This document shows, one piece after another, positions 25,799 to 34,534 of a stretch of 47,591 bases of DNA. Position numbers and translations under genes: made by a program. The notes under the pieces are model-generated. The model saw only the letters and a program-made list of their open reading frames with translations, ran no database searches and was not told the DNA's origin. This stretch comes from an uncultured Porphyromonadaceae bacterium (GTDB lineage Bacteria; Bacteroidota; Bacteroidia; Bacteroidales; Muribaculaceae): positions 1 to 47,591 of the forward strand of contig CANOLV010000021.1 in assembly GCA_947567425.1 (NCBI GenBank). Direction: 5' to 3'. The number at the start of each line of letters is the position of its first letter. Within the stretch, counting starts at the first letter, position 1.

Positions 25799-26806
25799 AT
25801 GCCTTATATAAAGCGTTATCAAGCACTTAAGAAGTCGCGCGTAGCGGTGTCCGCGGTGGTCACGGCTATGCTCACCCTGATGTGGGTCGAATTCAGCGAC
25901 ATGCTGCTATGCGCCTACGGATGGATCGAACGATGGCTCGTCATACCTGTCGGGATAAGCATATCCCTGATTACCATAGCATTCTGGATCGCATTCACAT
26001 CGCTTTTCGGCAGGATCTACTGTTCGTCGATATGTCCGCTCGGGACATTTCAGGACATAGCCGCGGGGCTCGGACGGGCATCAAGGCGCAGACCGCAGGG
26101 CGACTACCGCTATTCACGCCCTCTCAACAGTCTGCGCTACATCTCTTTGGCCATAACGGCGATCTGCTGGATAATGTCTATAGCCATAGTCCCGGCACTG
26201 ATCGAGCCGGACCACATGTACAGCGCGTTCATCATCAACGCCGTCAAGCCCGTGTGGGGACACCTTAACAACGTGATCGCCCGGATAGGGGTGGCCACCG
26301 GATGGTGGAGTGTGACATACGTAGCCGGAATATCAGTGTCGGCGTTGGCCGTCGCGCTCTCGGCGGTATCGATGCTGACGGTGGGCACTTTAGCCTGGTT
26401 CAACGGACGCACATTCTGCAATACCGTATGCCCGGTAGGCACTATTTTGGGCTGCGTGTCGAGGCAGGCCCTATGGCGCATCGACATCGACACCGACCTA
26501 TGCATCAACTGCGGAAAGTGCGAGGAGGCCTGCAAGGCATCATGCATCGACCTCAGGGACCACGTGGCCGACAGTTCGCGGTGCGTCAACTGCTTCAACT
26601 GCCTGACAGTCTGTCCGAACGACGCCATCTTCTATCGGCCGACGCGAAAACAGCTCTCGCTGCCGATGATGCAGCGGATCGACGCATCGAAGATCGGAGC
26701 CACGACCCAGGCCGCCACAGATGCCGAATACCGGTGTTCGGTTCCGGGATCACGACAACACAAATCATCATATAATACAACTCAACCCGATGAAACAATA
26801 TCTTGA
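25799..26806 (+). CDS. NapH-like membrane polyferredoxin (4Fe-4S binding protein)
   Basis: This 335-residue protein has four or five transmembrane helices and two cysteine pairs typical of NapH/RdxA-type proteins ([24 protein letters not shown]). Two [4Fe-4S] ferredoxin motifs follow: [11 protein letters not shown] and [11 protein letters not shown], the latter continuing PNDAIF. Such proteins pass electrons across or along the inner membrane; the partner here is unknown and no oxidoreductase is adjacent. A rightward -7 TAATTTTG lies at 25760-25767. The 3' end overlaps thyA by 17 nt in another frame, so the two genes are linked in expression even though no functional link is obvious. Confidence 0.87.
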   Translation: MPYIKRYQALKKSRVAVSAVVTAMLTLMWVEFSDMLLCAYGWIERWLVIPVGISISLITIAFWIAFTSLFGRIYCSSICPLGTFQDIAAGLGRASRRRPQGDYRYSRPLNSLRYISLAITAICWIMSIAIVPALIEPDHMYSAFIINAVKPVWGHLNNVIARIGVATGWWSVTYVAGISVSALAVALSAVSMLTVGTLAWFNGRTFCNTVCPVGTILGCVSRQALWRIDIDTDLCINCGKCEEACKASCIDLRDHVADSSRCVNCFNCLTVCPNDAIFYRPTRKQLSLPMMQRIDASKIGATTQAATDAEYRCSVPGSRQHKSSYNTTQPDETIS

Positions 26807-27584
26807 CCTCATAGAACGGGTGCTTACCGAAGGCACCGACAAAGGCGACCGTACAGGCACAGGCACCAGAAGCGTGTTCGGACATCAGATGCGGTTCAAT
26901 CTCGAAGACGGATTCCCGCTGTTGACCACTAAAAAGCTCCACCTGAAATCAATCATCTATGAACTTCTGTGGTTTCTGAAGGGCGACACCAATGCCCGCT
27001 ACCTTCAGGAGCATGGTGTGAGAATATGGAACGAATGGGCCGATGCTGACGGAAACCTCGGACCCATCTACGGCAAGCAGTGGCGCTCCTGGCCCGACTA
27101 CAAGGGCGGCACCATCGACCAGATAAAAGAGGCCGCGGATACAATCATTCACAATCCCGACTCACGCAGGATAATAGTCAACGCATGGAACGTGGCGCAG
27201 ATCGATGAGATGGCGCTTCCGCCATGCCACTGCTTCTTCCAGTTCTACGTCGCCGACGGACGACTGAGCCTGCAGCTCTACCAGCGATCGGCCGACATAT
27301 TTCTCGGAGTACCGTTCAACATCGCATCATACGCGCTCCTGCTGATGATGATGGCTCAGACCACCGGACTGCTTCCCGGCGACTTCGTGCACACTCTCGG
27401 CGACGCCCATATCTACACCAACCATTTCGAGCAGGCCCGGTTGCAGCTGACCAGAGAGCCGAGACCCCTCCCTAAAATGATAATAAATCCGGAGGTGAAA
27501 GACATTTTCGACTTCAAGTATGACGACTTCTCGCTTGAAGGCTACGACCCGCATCCCCACATTAAAGCCACAGTTGCCGTATGA
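26790..27584 (+). CDS. thyA: Thymidylate synthase
   Basis: The 264-residue enzyme, exactly the length of E. coli ThyA, methylates dUMP to dTMP using methylene-tetrahydrofolate. It starts [20 protein letters not shown] with the phosphate-binding DRTGTGTRS, then [19 protein letters not shown], the active-site block [12 protein letters not shown] with the nucleophilic cysteine, and the dUMP-binding [18 protein letters not shown]. The ATG at 26790 lies inside the end of the polyferredoxin gene (17-nt overlap). The stop overlaps the folA start (ATGA, 27581-27584), giving translational coupling with the enzyme that recycles its folate product. Confidence 0.97.
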   Translation: MKQYLDLIERVLTEGTDKGDRTGTGTRSVFGHQMRFNLEDGFPLLTTKKLHLKSIIYELLWFLKGDTNARYLQEHGVRIWNEWADADGNLGPIYGKQWRSWPDYKGGTIDQIKEAADTIIHNPDSRRIIVNAWNVAQIDEMALPPCHCFFQFYVADGRLSLQLYQRSADIFLGVPFNIASYALLLMMMAQTTGLLPGDFVHTLGDAHIYTNHFEQARLQLTREPRPLPKMIINPEVKDIFDFKYDDFSLEGYDPHPHIKATVAV

Positions 27585-28108
27585 CGAAGCCTCGACTGAC
27601 AATTATCGCCGCCATGACACGCGACGGCGGACTCGGACGCAAAGGCGACCTGCTGTACCACATAAGCGATGACCTTAAGCACTTCAAGGCCATCACCATG
27701 GGCAAACCGATAATCATGGGGCGCCGGACCTTCGAGTCGTTTCCCAACGGCGCGTTGCCGGGCAGGCTCAACATCGTCGTCACATCCAATCCCGGCTACT
27801 CAGCACCCGGCATCCTGACTGCCGGGTCGCCGGAGCAAGCCATCACCCTCGCCGCCGGCCATCCCGAGGCATTCGTGGTCGGAGGCGGCGAGATATATCG
27901 CCGCATGATGCCGATGGCCGACGCCATTGAGCTGACGCTCATCGACGCCGACTCACCGGCAGACACCGACACATACATGCCGGAAATAACCCCCGGGCAG
28001 TGGACTGTCGAGAGCGAATCAGCTCCGGCCACCGACCCACGTTCGGGTGCCTCCTACCGATTCATACGCCTACGCCGCGCAGACGCGGCTAATCGTGCAG
28101 ACGACTGA
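27581..28108 (+). CDS. folA: Dihydrofolate reductase
   Basis: The 175-residue enzyme reduces dihydrofolate, produced by the coupled thymidylate synthase, back to tetrahydrofolate. It shows the N-terminal [29 protein letters not shown] (the loop and substrate-binding helix), the NADPH-binding [22 protein letters not shown], and [22 protein letters not shown]. The usual Trp of the LPWH/LLWH motif is a Tyr here (LLYH), a tolerated but notable change near the active site. A short charged tail ([11 protein letters not shown]) extends past the core. Its 3' end overlaps the oppositely oriented dispanin gene by 20 bp. Confidence 0.95.
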   Translation: MTKPRLTIIAAMTRDGGLGRKGDLLYHISDDLKHFKAITMGKPIIMGRRTFESFPNGALPGRLNIVVTSNPGYSAPGILTAGSPEQAITLAAGHPEAFVVGGGEIYRRMMPMADAIELTLIDADSPADTDTYMPEITPGQWTVESESAPATDPRSGASYRFIRLRRADAANRADD

Positions 28109-28331
28109 ACAAGAAGATCGCGGCAACTATATATATTATCACCATAATCACGATACCGACCACGGACCATCGCCACGAGATGTTCAGGCAACGTGAATAA
28201 GCATTAGGGTCGCTCCCGCGCACGGAAGCGGCCTTAATAGAATATATCAAAGGTACAATGCCTATAGGCAGACATATACACGTCAAAATGATTGACGCCG
28301 CCAATGTACGTGTAAATTTATCTTTTGACAT
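28089..28331 (-). CDS. CD225/dispanin-like small membrane protein
   Basis: The 80-residue protein has two hydrophobic helices (about 8-30 with LPIGIVPLIYSIKAASV, and 54-75 [20 protein letters not shown]) separated by a loop (NAYSRCLNISWRW). This matches the bacterial CD225/dispanin group, related in fold to animal interferon-induced transmembrane proteins, whose bacterial function is unknown. It has a strong promoter upstream (28377-28408) and a leader of about 42 nt containing the palindrome AAAACATGTTTT. The 3' end overlaps folA by 20 bp on the opposite strand. Confidence 0.8.
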   Translation of the reverse strand: MSKDKFTRTLAASIILTCICLPIGIVPLIYSIKAASVRGSDPNAYSRCLNISWRWSVVGIVIMVIIYIVAAIFLFSRLHD

Positions 28332-28376
28332 AGAATATAGCTAATATTAATTGAAAACATGTTTTAATGATTGGGT

Positions 28377-28408
28377 CAAAGTTAGATTAACAGCATCAAT
28401 TATACAAA
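28377..28408 (-). promoter_or_regulatory. Predicted dispanin promoter (TTTG-N20-TAACTTTG)
   Basis: Minus strand: -33 TTTG at 28405-28408, 20-bp spacer, -7 TAACTTTG at 28377-28384. Both boxes match the consensus exactly. Confidence 0.78.
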
Positions 28409-28471
28409 ATTTCCGGCGTGACAGATAGTGAACATTTCCAATTAATCGCAAAAGCATAACATTCAACCATC

Positions 28472-28492
28472 CAATAAGTTAACTACTTATTG
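28472..28492. repeat. Inverted repeat upstream of the dispanin promoter
   Basis: Perfect 8-bp arms CAATAAGT (28472-28479) and ACTTATTG (28485-28492) surround TAACT. It lies about 65 bp upstream of the dispanin -33 box and past the secDF terminator, so it could be an operator; no regulator is identified. Confidence 0.45.
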
Positions 28493-28522
28493 AGAATAAA
28501 ATAGGTGGACAACGACGTGACA

Positions 28523-28567
28523 GGGCAAAAATTAAGGGCGCCGCAGATTTTGAACTGCGGCGCCCTT
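28523..28567 (-). terminator. Strong rho-independent terminator of secDF
   Basis: Perfect 13-bp stem AAGGGCGCCGCAG (28534-28546) / CTGCGGCGCCCTT (28555-28567) with an 8-nt loop. On the minus strand it is followed by TAATTTTTG, a U-rich tail. It lies 22 bp beyond the secDF stop. Confidence 0.92.
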
Positions 28568-28588
28568 ACTATATTGGAGCGTCAAAGC

Positions 28589-31477
28589 TTATGCTACTGA
28601 CTTTTTACCACGACGACGGTCGATAAGGTAAGCTACCGGCGCGGCTACATATATAGTGGCCAAAGTACCGGTGATCACACCGAACAACATCGCGAATACG
28701 AAGCTGCGGATCGACTCACCACCGAGGATGAAGATGCAGAGGAGCACCAGAAGCGTAGAGCCTGAAGTTATCACCGTACGGCTCAAAGTGCTGTTGACTG
28801 ACTGATTGATCAATGTAAAGAAGTTCTGCTTCGGATAAAGCTGGGTGTTCTCACGTACACGGTCAAATACCACCACAGTATCGTTGATCTGATATCCGAT
28901 CACAGTAAGGATAGCGGCGATAAATGACTGGTCGATCTCCATTGAGAACGGAAGCACGCCCCAGAACAGTGTGTAGAAACCGATGATGGTAAATGCGGTG
29001 AACGCAACTGCGGCAAGCGCACCCACTGAGAAGGCCACGTTGTGGAATCGGATCAAGATGTAGAGGAACATCGCTATAAGCGAGAAGATGACTGCCACAT
29101 AAGCGTCCTTCTTCATATCGGCGGCGATGGTCGGTCCCACCTTCTGCGAGCTTTGTATACCCACATTCTCATTGGTAGTCGAGAAGTCCTCAAGGCTCAT
29201 GCCGTTGAGCTCATCCTTAAGACCGTTATAGAGGATATTGGTGATTTCAGCGTCTACTCCGTCGGTCTCCTCTTCGATCTTGTAGTTGGTCGAGATACGG
29301 ACCTTAGTATCATTGTCGATTGTGATCACTGAAAGAGAAGCGTCGGGGAACATTGGAGCAAGCTTGGTCTGAAGATCCTGAGTCTTCACAGGATGGTCAA
29401 ACTGAACGATGTAGTTGCGGCCTCCGGAGAAGTCGATACCCTGATTAAGTCCGCGGGCAAACAGCGATACAAGCACTACCACCACTACTACAGCGCATAT
29501 CGAGAACGACAGCTTGCGCTGGCCGAGGAAGTCAAACTTAGTGTTGTAGAACATACCCTTCGACAGACTGGTCGAGAAAGTAAGCTTCTGGAACGGAGCA
29601 GTCTTGCCGAATCCGATGAACACCAGACGGGTCAGGAACACCGCTGTGAAGAACGAGCAGACGATACCGATGATAAGAGTGGTAGCGAAGCCCTTGATAG
29701 GACCTGTTCCGTAAAGAAGCAGGATAACGGCGGTGATGATAGAGGTCAAGTTAGAGTCGAAAATCGCGGAGAAGGCATTGCTGTAACCGTCGGCGATAGC
29801 CTGCTGGATCTTCTTGCCTGCGCGGAGTTCCTCCTTGGCGCGCTCGAAGATAAGCACATTGGCGTCGACTGCCATACCGAGAGCAAGCACGATACCGGCG
29901 ATACCCGACAGAGTCAGCACAGCCTGGAACGATGCGAGGATACCCATCGTGAAGAACAGGTTGCACACAAGACCCATATTGGCCACAAGACCCGGGATGA
30001 AGCCGTAGAATGCCACCATAAATATCATAAGGAGTACAAGCGCGATCACGAACGATAGGAATCCGTCCTGAATAGCCTGCTTTCCGAGCGACGGACCGAT
30101 GACAGTGTCGCTTACTATCTCTACCTTGGCGGCCATCTTACCGGACTTAAGCACGTTGGCCAAGTCCTTGGCATCGTCCACGGTAAACTGTCCGGTGATT
30201 TCCGAGCGTCCGCCTTCGATCACCGAATTGATGCGGGGGGCTGAATATACGGCTTCGTCGAGCACGATGGCCACAGGCTTGCCGATATTGTTCTGAGTCA
30301 CGCGGGCCCATGCCTTGGCACCCTCGTTGTTCATCTCCATGGTGACATAGTTGCCCTTCATATTGTCGAAGTCGCTGCCGGCTGCCACAACCACGTCGCC
30401 GGCCAGAGCGGGCTTGCCGTTGTTGGTCTTAAGCGCCACGAGCTGATATATGTCGGCCTTGCGAGTAGTGTTGGTGACAGTGTCGGTATACTGTACCTCC
30501 TGGGGCTTCACCTCCCAAAGGAGTTTGAGGTTGGAGGGAAGTATGCGTGATGCCATCGGCGAATTGATGATCGAGTCGATCTTCTCGCGATGGGCCTGGG
30601 TGGCCATACCCACGTAGGGCGTGCCGTTGTAGCCCGAACCGTCGAAATAGCCGAACAGCGTGCGGAACGAGCCTACAGAATCTGAGCGGAGAGCATTCTC
30701 CAGAGCCATCAGCTGCGGGTAGATCTCATCGAGAGTATATACTTCATAGAATTCCAGATTGGCAGATGCCTTGAGCAGGTCGCGTACACGGTCATGCTCC
30801 TTGACGCCCGGAAGTTCAAGCAGTATCTGGCCGTCCTTTTCAAGCTCCTGGATGTTCGGAGCTACCACACCGAACTGGTCGATACGGTTGCGGAGCACGT
30901 TGGTCGAACTGTTGACACGGTCCTTAACCTCCTGCTTGACGATCGACTCTACCTGTGCGGCATCGTCGCCACGCTTGGCCACGTTCTTAAACACCACTGC
31001 CATGTCTGCCGAAGGATCGATACGCTTATATTCTTCAAAGAAAGCGCCTACATAGTCGCTTGTCTTGCTTTTCTTAACTACTGAATCGGTAGCCTGAAGA
31101 ACGCGGTTGAAGGTCTTGTTGCCGTCGGCGTTTGCTATCGAGCGGAGAATGTCGGGCACCGACACCTGCAGGATCACGTTCATACCACCCTTCAGGTCAA
31201 GGCCGAGCCCTACGCCCATCTTTTGAACCTGATTGAAAGTATATCCGAACACGGGATAAACCTTTTCCTTACCGATTGAATCAATGTAATTCTTGTAAGC
31301 CTTTGAATAAGCTTCCGAATTGGCATCGCCGCCGGCGATTACCAGCGCATACTCCTGTGCCTTCTTCTCGTGCTTGTTGGTCACCCACGTGAACGAGAGA
31401 TAAAACAGACACACGAGCACCAAGAAGATTGCTATCACACCGGAAATAGCACTTCCGGTCGTACCTTTGCTTTGCAT
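28589..31477 (-). CDS. secDF: Protein translocase SecDF fusion
   Basis: This 962-residue inner-membrane protein fuses SecD and SecF, which use the proton gradient to drive late steps of Sec-dependent export. The SecD half starts with a transmembrane helix, then GLGLDLKGGMNVIL, a large periplasmic P1 region and a membrane block with GLVCNLFFTMGILASFQAVLT. The SecF half begins near RGLNQGIDFSGGRNYIVQFD and ends with its membrane helices (IGYQINDTVVVFDRVREN). The fused form is usual in Bacteroidetes. A -7 TATATTTG (31533-31540, minus strand) gives a leader of about 50 nt. The transcript ends at a strong terminator. Confidence 0.97.
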   Translation of the reverse strand: MQSKGTTGSAISGVIAIFLVLVCLFYLSFTWVTNKHEKKAQEYALVIAGGDANSEAYSKAYKNYIDSIGKEKVYPVFGYTFNQVQKMGVGLGLDLKGGMNVILQVSVPDILRSIANADGNKTFNRVLQATDSVVKKSKTSDYVGAFFEEYKRIDPSADMAVVFKNVAKRGDDAAQVESIVKQEVKDRVNSSTNVLRNRIDQFGVVAPNIQELEKDGQILLELPGVKEHDRVRDLLKASANLEFYEVYTLDEIYPQLMALENALRSDSVGSFRTLFGYFDGSGYNGTPYVGMATQAHREKIDSIINSPMASRILPSNLKLLWEVKPQEVQYTDTVTNTTRKADIYQLVALKTNNGKPALAGDVVVAAGSDFDNMKGNYVTMEMNNEGAKAWARVTQNNIGKPVAIVLDEAVYSAPRINSVIEGGRSEITGQFTVDDAKDLANVLKSGKMAAKVEIVSDTVIGPSLGKQAIQDGFLSFVIALVLLMIFMVAFYGFIPGLVANMGLVCNLFFTMGILASFQAVLTLSGIAGIVLALGMAVDANVLIFERAKEELRAGKKIQQAIADGYSNAFSAIFDSNLTSIITAVILLLYGTGPIKGFATTLIIGIVCSFFTAVFLTRLVFIGFGKTAPFQKLTFSTSLSKGMFYNTKFDFLGQRKLSFSICAVVVVVVLVSLFARGLNQGIDFSGGRNYIVQFDHPVKTQDLQTKLAPMFPDASLSVITIDNDTKVRISTNYKIEEETDGVDAEITNILYNGLKDELNGMSLEDFSTTNENVGIQSSQKVGPTIAADMKKDAYVAVIFSLIAMFLYILIRFHNVAFSVGALAAVAFTAFTIIGFYTLFWGVLPFSMEIDQSFIAAILTVIGYQINDTVVVFDRVRENTQLYPKQNFFTLINQSVNSTLSRTVITSGSTLLVLLCIFILGGESIRSFVFAMLFGVITGTLATIYVAAPVAYLIDRRRGKKSVA

Positions 31478-31657
31478 GTGTTTGAAAAAATAATGATATT
31501 AAGTTATTAAAATTTTTCTGAAATTCAGGGTGCAAATATAACTCTTTTTTCTGTGACTTTCATAAAAGTGCGCCTATAAAATGACTATCAAAGACATATT
31601 TAGGCCCTCCAGACTTCGCAAAATGCCGGGCCTTGTGTTAATTTTTGAAAAAACGCA

Positions 31658-32614
31658 TCAATACTGGAGCCCGATATTGTCGACCCACAGCACCATTCCG
31701 GGTGTGCCTTCGTATGCAGTGCCGCATCCCGACGAACACATCACCAGCATATGGGTCGGAGTCGCGCCGGCATCGTCCCAGCCCACCTCCTTGACCGGCA
31801 CCATCTTGCCCTTGGAGTTGGTGGCGTAATAGCTTTTTTCTTCAGGTATCAGATCCATATAGCTCTTGTAGCGCTGATCCTTGGTGATGTCGCCGTACAT
31901 GACCGGTATCTTATGGCCTTTGACCCAGCCAGTCGTAGACTCAGAATAGCGTTCGCGTCCGGTGCCGACCCGCTTGGCGTACAGATTGCCGTCCTCGTCC
32001 TCCCACCTGCGCTGAAGCAGTATGTACACCTCCGCGCTGTCGTGGCCGGGAAGCTTCTTTTTCGACGTGCCGGTGGCCCGGACCTTCTGGGCATCCTTAG
32101 GCACCGACACCCGGTAGTCCAGCACAAGCCATTTGGGCCGCTTCGTAAAAGGCACGCCCATCTCCATCTTTCCATAGGGGTTCGACGTGCTGCGTATAGG
32201 CTCGTCGTTGTGGCCGAGATAGATCGACCCGCTCACGAGCACCTCCAGATTCACAAGGCCGAGCACCTTGACCTTCTCATAGATGGTGGTAAGCTTGCAG
32301 CATCTGCCGCCCGACGGATTGTTGTCGGGAAACACGGCGTTGCTCGCCTTGACTATGCCGGCCACATTGGCCATAACGTTCGACGTGGCCCAAGGCGAAC
32401 CGCCCTGGTTGACATAGGCCTTGTTGCCGTCGATCTCGCCGTTCGGGGCTATCTCATAGACCTTCTTCTCGGCGCCGCCTATCAGCTTTGACTCATGGAT
32501 ATTACGGGTGAGCCAGTTTTCGAAATCACCGTATTTTATCAGCTCCGTATTTTGTGCGCTTGCCGTCGCCGCCCATATTACGAGCGACAACGGCAACATA
32601 TATCGTCGTTTCAT
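31658..32614 (-). CDS. Secreted PCMD-like protein (putative carbohydrate-related domain)
   Basis: The 318-residue product has a signal peptide (MKRRYMLPLSLVIWAATASA) and a beta-rich mature part beginning NTELIKYGDFENWLTRNIHESKLIGG. The segments GGSPWATSNVMANVA, GRCCKLTTIYEKVKVLGLVNLEVLVSGSIYLG and the C-terminal MLVMCSSGCGTAYEGTPGMVLWVDNIGL recall the PCMD (putative carbohydrate metabolism) domain of Bacteroidetes surface proteins. This family call is from memory of the pattern and is moderate. No catalytic residues are evident. It lies 42 bp downstream of ispF on the same strand and may share its transcript. Confidence 0.62.
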   Translation of the reverse strand: MKRRYMLPLSLVIWAATASAQNTELIKYGDFENWLTRNIHESKLIGGAEKKVYEIAPNGEIDGNKAYVNQGGSPWATSNVMANVAGIVKASNAVFPDNNPSGGRCCKLTTIYEKVKVLGLVNLEVLVSGSIYLGHNDEPIRSTSNPYGKMEMGVPFTKRPKWLVLDYRVSVPKDAQKVRATGTSKKKLPGHDSAEVYILLQRRWEDEDGNLYAKRVGTGRERYSESTTGWVKGHKIPVMYGDITKDQRYKSYMDLIPEEKSYYATNSKGKMVPVKEVGWDDAGATPTHMLVMCSSGCGTAYEGTPGMVLWVDNIGLQY

Positions 32615-32656
32615 CTGTGTATCTGTTCTTTTTGAAATATCTTATTTGGACATTTT

Positions 32657-33148
32657 CTACATCGCTCCATCCCTATAGATAAGGGCCGAGGCCTGCGCCG
32701 CGATGCCCTCGCCGCGTCCTGTGAATCCGAGTTTCTCGGTCGTGGTGGCCTTCACCGACACGCACGAGGCATCTATCCCGAGATCCGAGGCCACCCGCTC
32801 TATCATTTCCGGGATGTAGGGCAGCAGCTTGGGAGCCTGCGCCATGATGGTGATGTCGACATTGCCCACCAAATACCCAGCATCCTTAAGAAGATCCTTG
32901 ACCTTACGCAGCAGCACGCGGGAGTCAGCCCCCTTGTAAGCCGGATCCGTATCGGGGAAGTGGTAGCCTATGTCGCGCAGAGAAGCGGCTCCAAGAAGCG
33001 CGTCCGACAGCGCATGCAGAGCCACGTCGGCATCGCTGTGGCCGAGCAGACCCTTGACGTACGGTATCTTAACCCCGCATATCCACAAGTCGCGTCCTTC
33101 AACAAGACGGTGGACGTCAAAACCGTTGCCTATCCTAATGTTGACCAT
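32657..33148 (-). CDS. ispF: 2-C-methyl-D-erythritol 2,4-cyclodiphosphate synthase
   Basis: The 163-residue enzyme catalyses the fifth step of the non-mevalonate isoprenoid pathway, releasing CMP to form the cyclodiphosphate. It has the metal-binding GNGFDVHRL (D-x-H) near the start, [38 protein letters not shown], and the C-terminal signature [26 protein letters not shown]. It forms a trimer in known structures. It starts 6 bp after porV on the same strand, so the two are cotranscribed. Confidence 0.96.
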   Translation of the reverse strand: MVNIRIGNGFDVHRLVEGRDLWICGVKIPYVKGLLGHSDADVALHALSDALLGAASLRDIGYHFPDTDPAYKGADSRVLLRKVKDLLKDAGYLVGNVDITIMAQAPKLLPYIPEMIERVASDLGIDASCVSVKATTTEKLGFTGRGEGIAAQASALIYRDGAM

Positions 33149-33154
33149 ATCTGT

Positions 33155-34357
33155 CTATCTTCCAAAAATTTCCTTTATCCCGTCCATGTCAAACGTCAGA
33201 GTGAACCTCAACGTCTGGTCAAGAGGCGACGTCTGTGCCGTGGCCATCATATAAGAAGCGTCGATACGGAGCACGTTAAGGGCAAATCCGGCACCGAGTC
33301 CGAAATATTTACGCCCCCCCTTGAACTCATTCTCATAATAATAGCCCGCACGGAGAAAAAACTGCTGATTGTAGCTGTATTCCGCGCCGAGCGACCATGT
33401 GATCTCCCGCAGCTCCTCCTTGAGTCCGCCGGGAGCATCCGAAAACGACTTGAATATACCCGTGATGGGCGACATGTTTTTCCAGTCCTCAAGCGCATTG
33501 ATATACTCCTCCTGCCCCTCGATATCGTCAGGATAGTCATTAAGCCGAGGCTTCGTCGGCACGAGCAGCTTGTTCACGTCAAGCGACAGGGCCAGATTGT
33601 GGTAGTCGGCCAGCGGGAAGGTAAATGTAGTTCCCAGACGCAGGTTGGTGGGCAGAAAAGCAGGTTCCTCACCGTCGCCGTAGTTCACCTTGCTTCCGAT
33701 GTTGGAGATGTTCCATCCGAACGACCATTGACACTCGTTGCGCCCGATGATCGGATATTTGGTCAGGAAGCCGGAGATGTCGGCCGAGAATGCCGACGCG
33801 CCGGTATTGCCGTTGTCATACGACATGCTCCCGCCATAGCCCAGATCGGAATAGATGTAGCGGAGCACGATGCCCATCGAGTAGCTTTCCGACAGCTTGC
33901 GCGAATAGCCCACGTCGATCGACATCTCGTATGGATTGAGGTTCTGGCCCGAATAGACGTCGCTTCCGGTGCTGACCTCGCCCAGCGAGAAGTAGCGGAT
34001 TGAGGCCGAGATGGCCTGGTTGTCATAGGTACCGAGCTTCCAGTAGCCCGACACGTTGGCCAGAAAGATGTCGTTGACCAGTTTGCGGAGCCACGGCGTA
34101 TAGCTGAGCGAGACTCCGGCGTTGCTGTAGGCAAACGCATATTTCGAGGGATTCCAGAATTGGCTGTTGGCATCAGGATCCGTGGCCGCGCCGATGTCGC
34201 CCATCGAGGCTCCGCGGGCGTCAGGAGCGATGCTGAGCGAGTTGACGCCCGTCTGAACCGGATTGAAATTGTCGCCCTTCGTATCGGCCCAGACAGCCGT
34301 GGGCACCGCGGCAGCCACGGCGCACACAGTCAATATTTTGTTAAAATGTCGAGTCAT
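33155..34357 (-). CDS. porV: Type IX secretion outer-membrane protein PorV (LptO)
   Basis: The 400-residue outer-membrane barrel carries a signal peptide (ILTVCAVAAAVPTAVWA) and the N-terminal motif SLSIAPDARGASMGDIGAATDPDANSQFWNPSKYAF, diagnostic of PorV. In the type IX secretion system PorV receives cargo proteins after transport and passes them to the PorU sortase. The rest is a FadL-like barrel ending RIDASYMMATAQTSPLDQTLRFTLTFDMDG. The window contains no porU next to it (the divergent neighbour is a GH3 gene), and I see no cargo C-terminal domain in nearby proteins. It precedes ispF by 6 bp. Confidence 0.92.
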   Translation of the reverse strand: MTRHFNKILTVCAVAAAVPTAVWADTKGDNFNPVQTGVNSLSIAPDARGASMGDIGAATDPDANSQFWNPSKYAFAYSNAGVSLSYTPWLRKLVNDIFLANVSGYWKLGTYDNQAISASIRYFSLGEVSTGSDVYSGQNLNPYEMSIDVGYSRKLSESYSMGIVLRYIYSDLGYGGSMSYDNGNTGASAFSADISGFLTKYPIIGRNECQWSFGWNISNIGSKVNYGDGEEPAFLPTNLRLGTTFTFPLADYHNLALSLDVNKLLVPTKPRLNDYPDDIEGQEEYINALEDWKNMSPITGIFKSFSDAPGGLKEELREITWSLGAEYSYNQQFFLRAGYYYENEFKGGRKYFGLGAGFALNVLRIDASYMMATAQTSPLDQTLRFTLTFDMDGIKEIFGR

Positions 34358-34466
34358 GCTATAATCTTGTGTAACATTATTAACTCCACGGATTGTACAT
34401 TTATTGTATCAATCCGCCGAAAAGATTTGCCGCGCAGGCATATATGCCGCATAACATGTCCCGGAT

Positions 34467-34498
34467 TTTGCATAGACGGGAATATTGACTTAATTTTG
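34467..34498 (+). promoter_or_regulatory. Predicted GH3 gene promoter (TTTG-N20-TAATTTTG)
   Basis: -33 TTTG at 34467-34470, 20-bp spacer, -7 TAATTTTG at 34491-34498. The predicted leader is about 33 nt before the ATG at 34535. Confidence 0.78.
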
Positions 34499-34534
34499 CC
34501 CCGTTACACAACCTCAGACCTTAGAATATTGATT

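Noticed and set aside
32960-34003. Plus-strand frame of 347 codons opposite porV and ispF
   Set aside because: Antisense to two clear genes; basic, low-complexity composition without domains.
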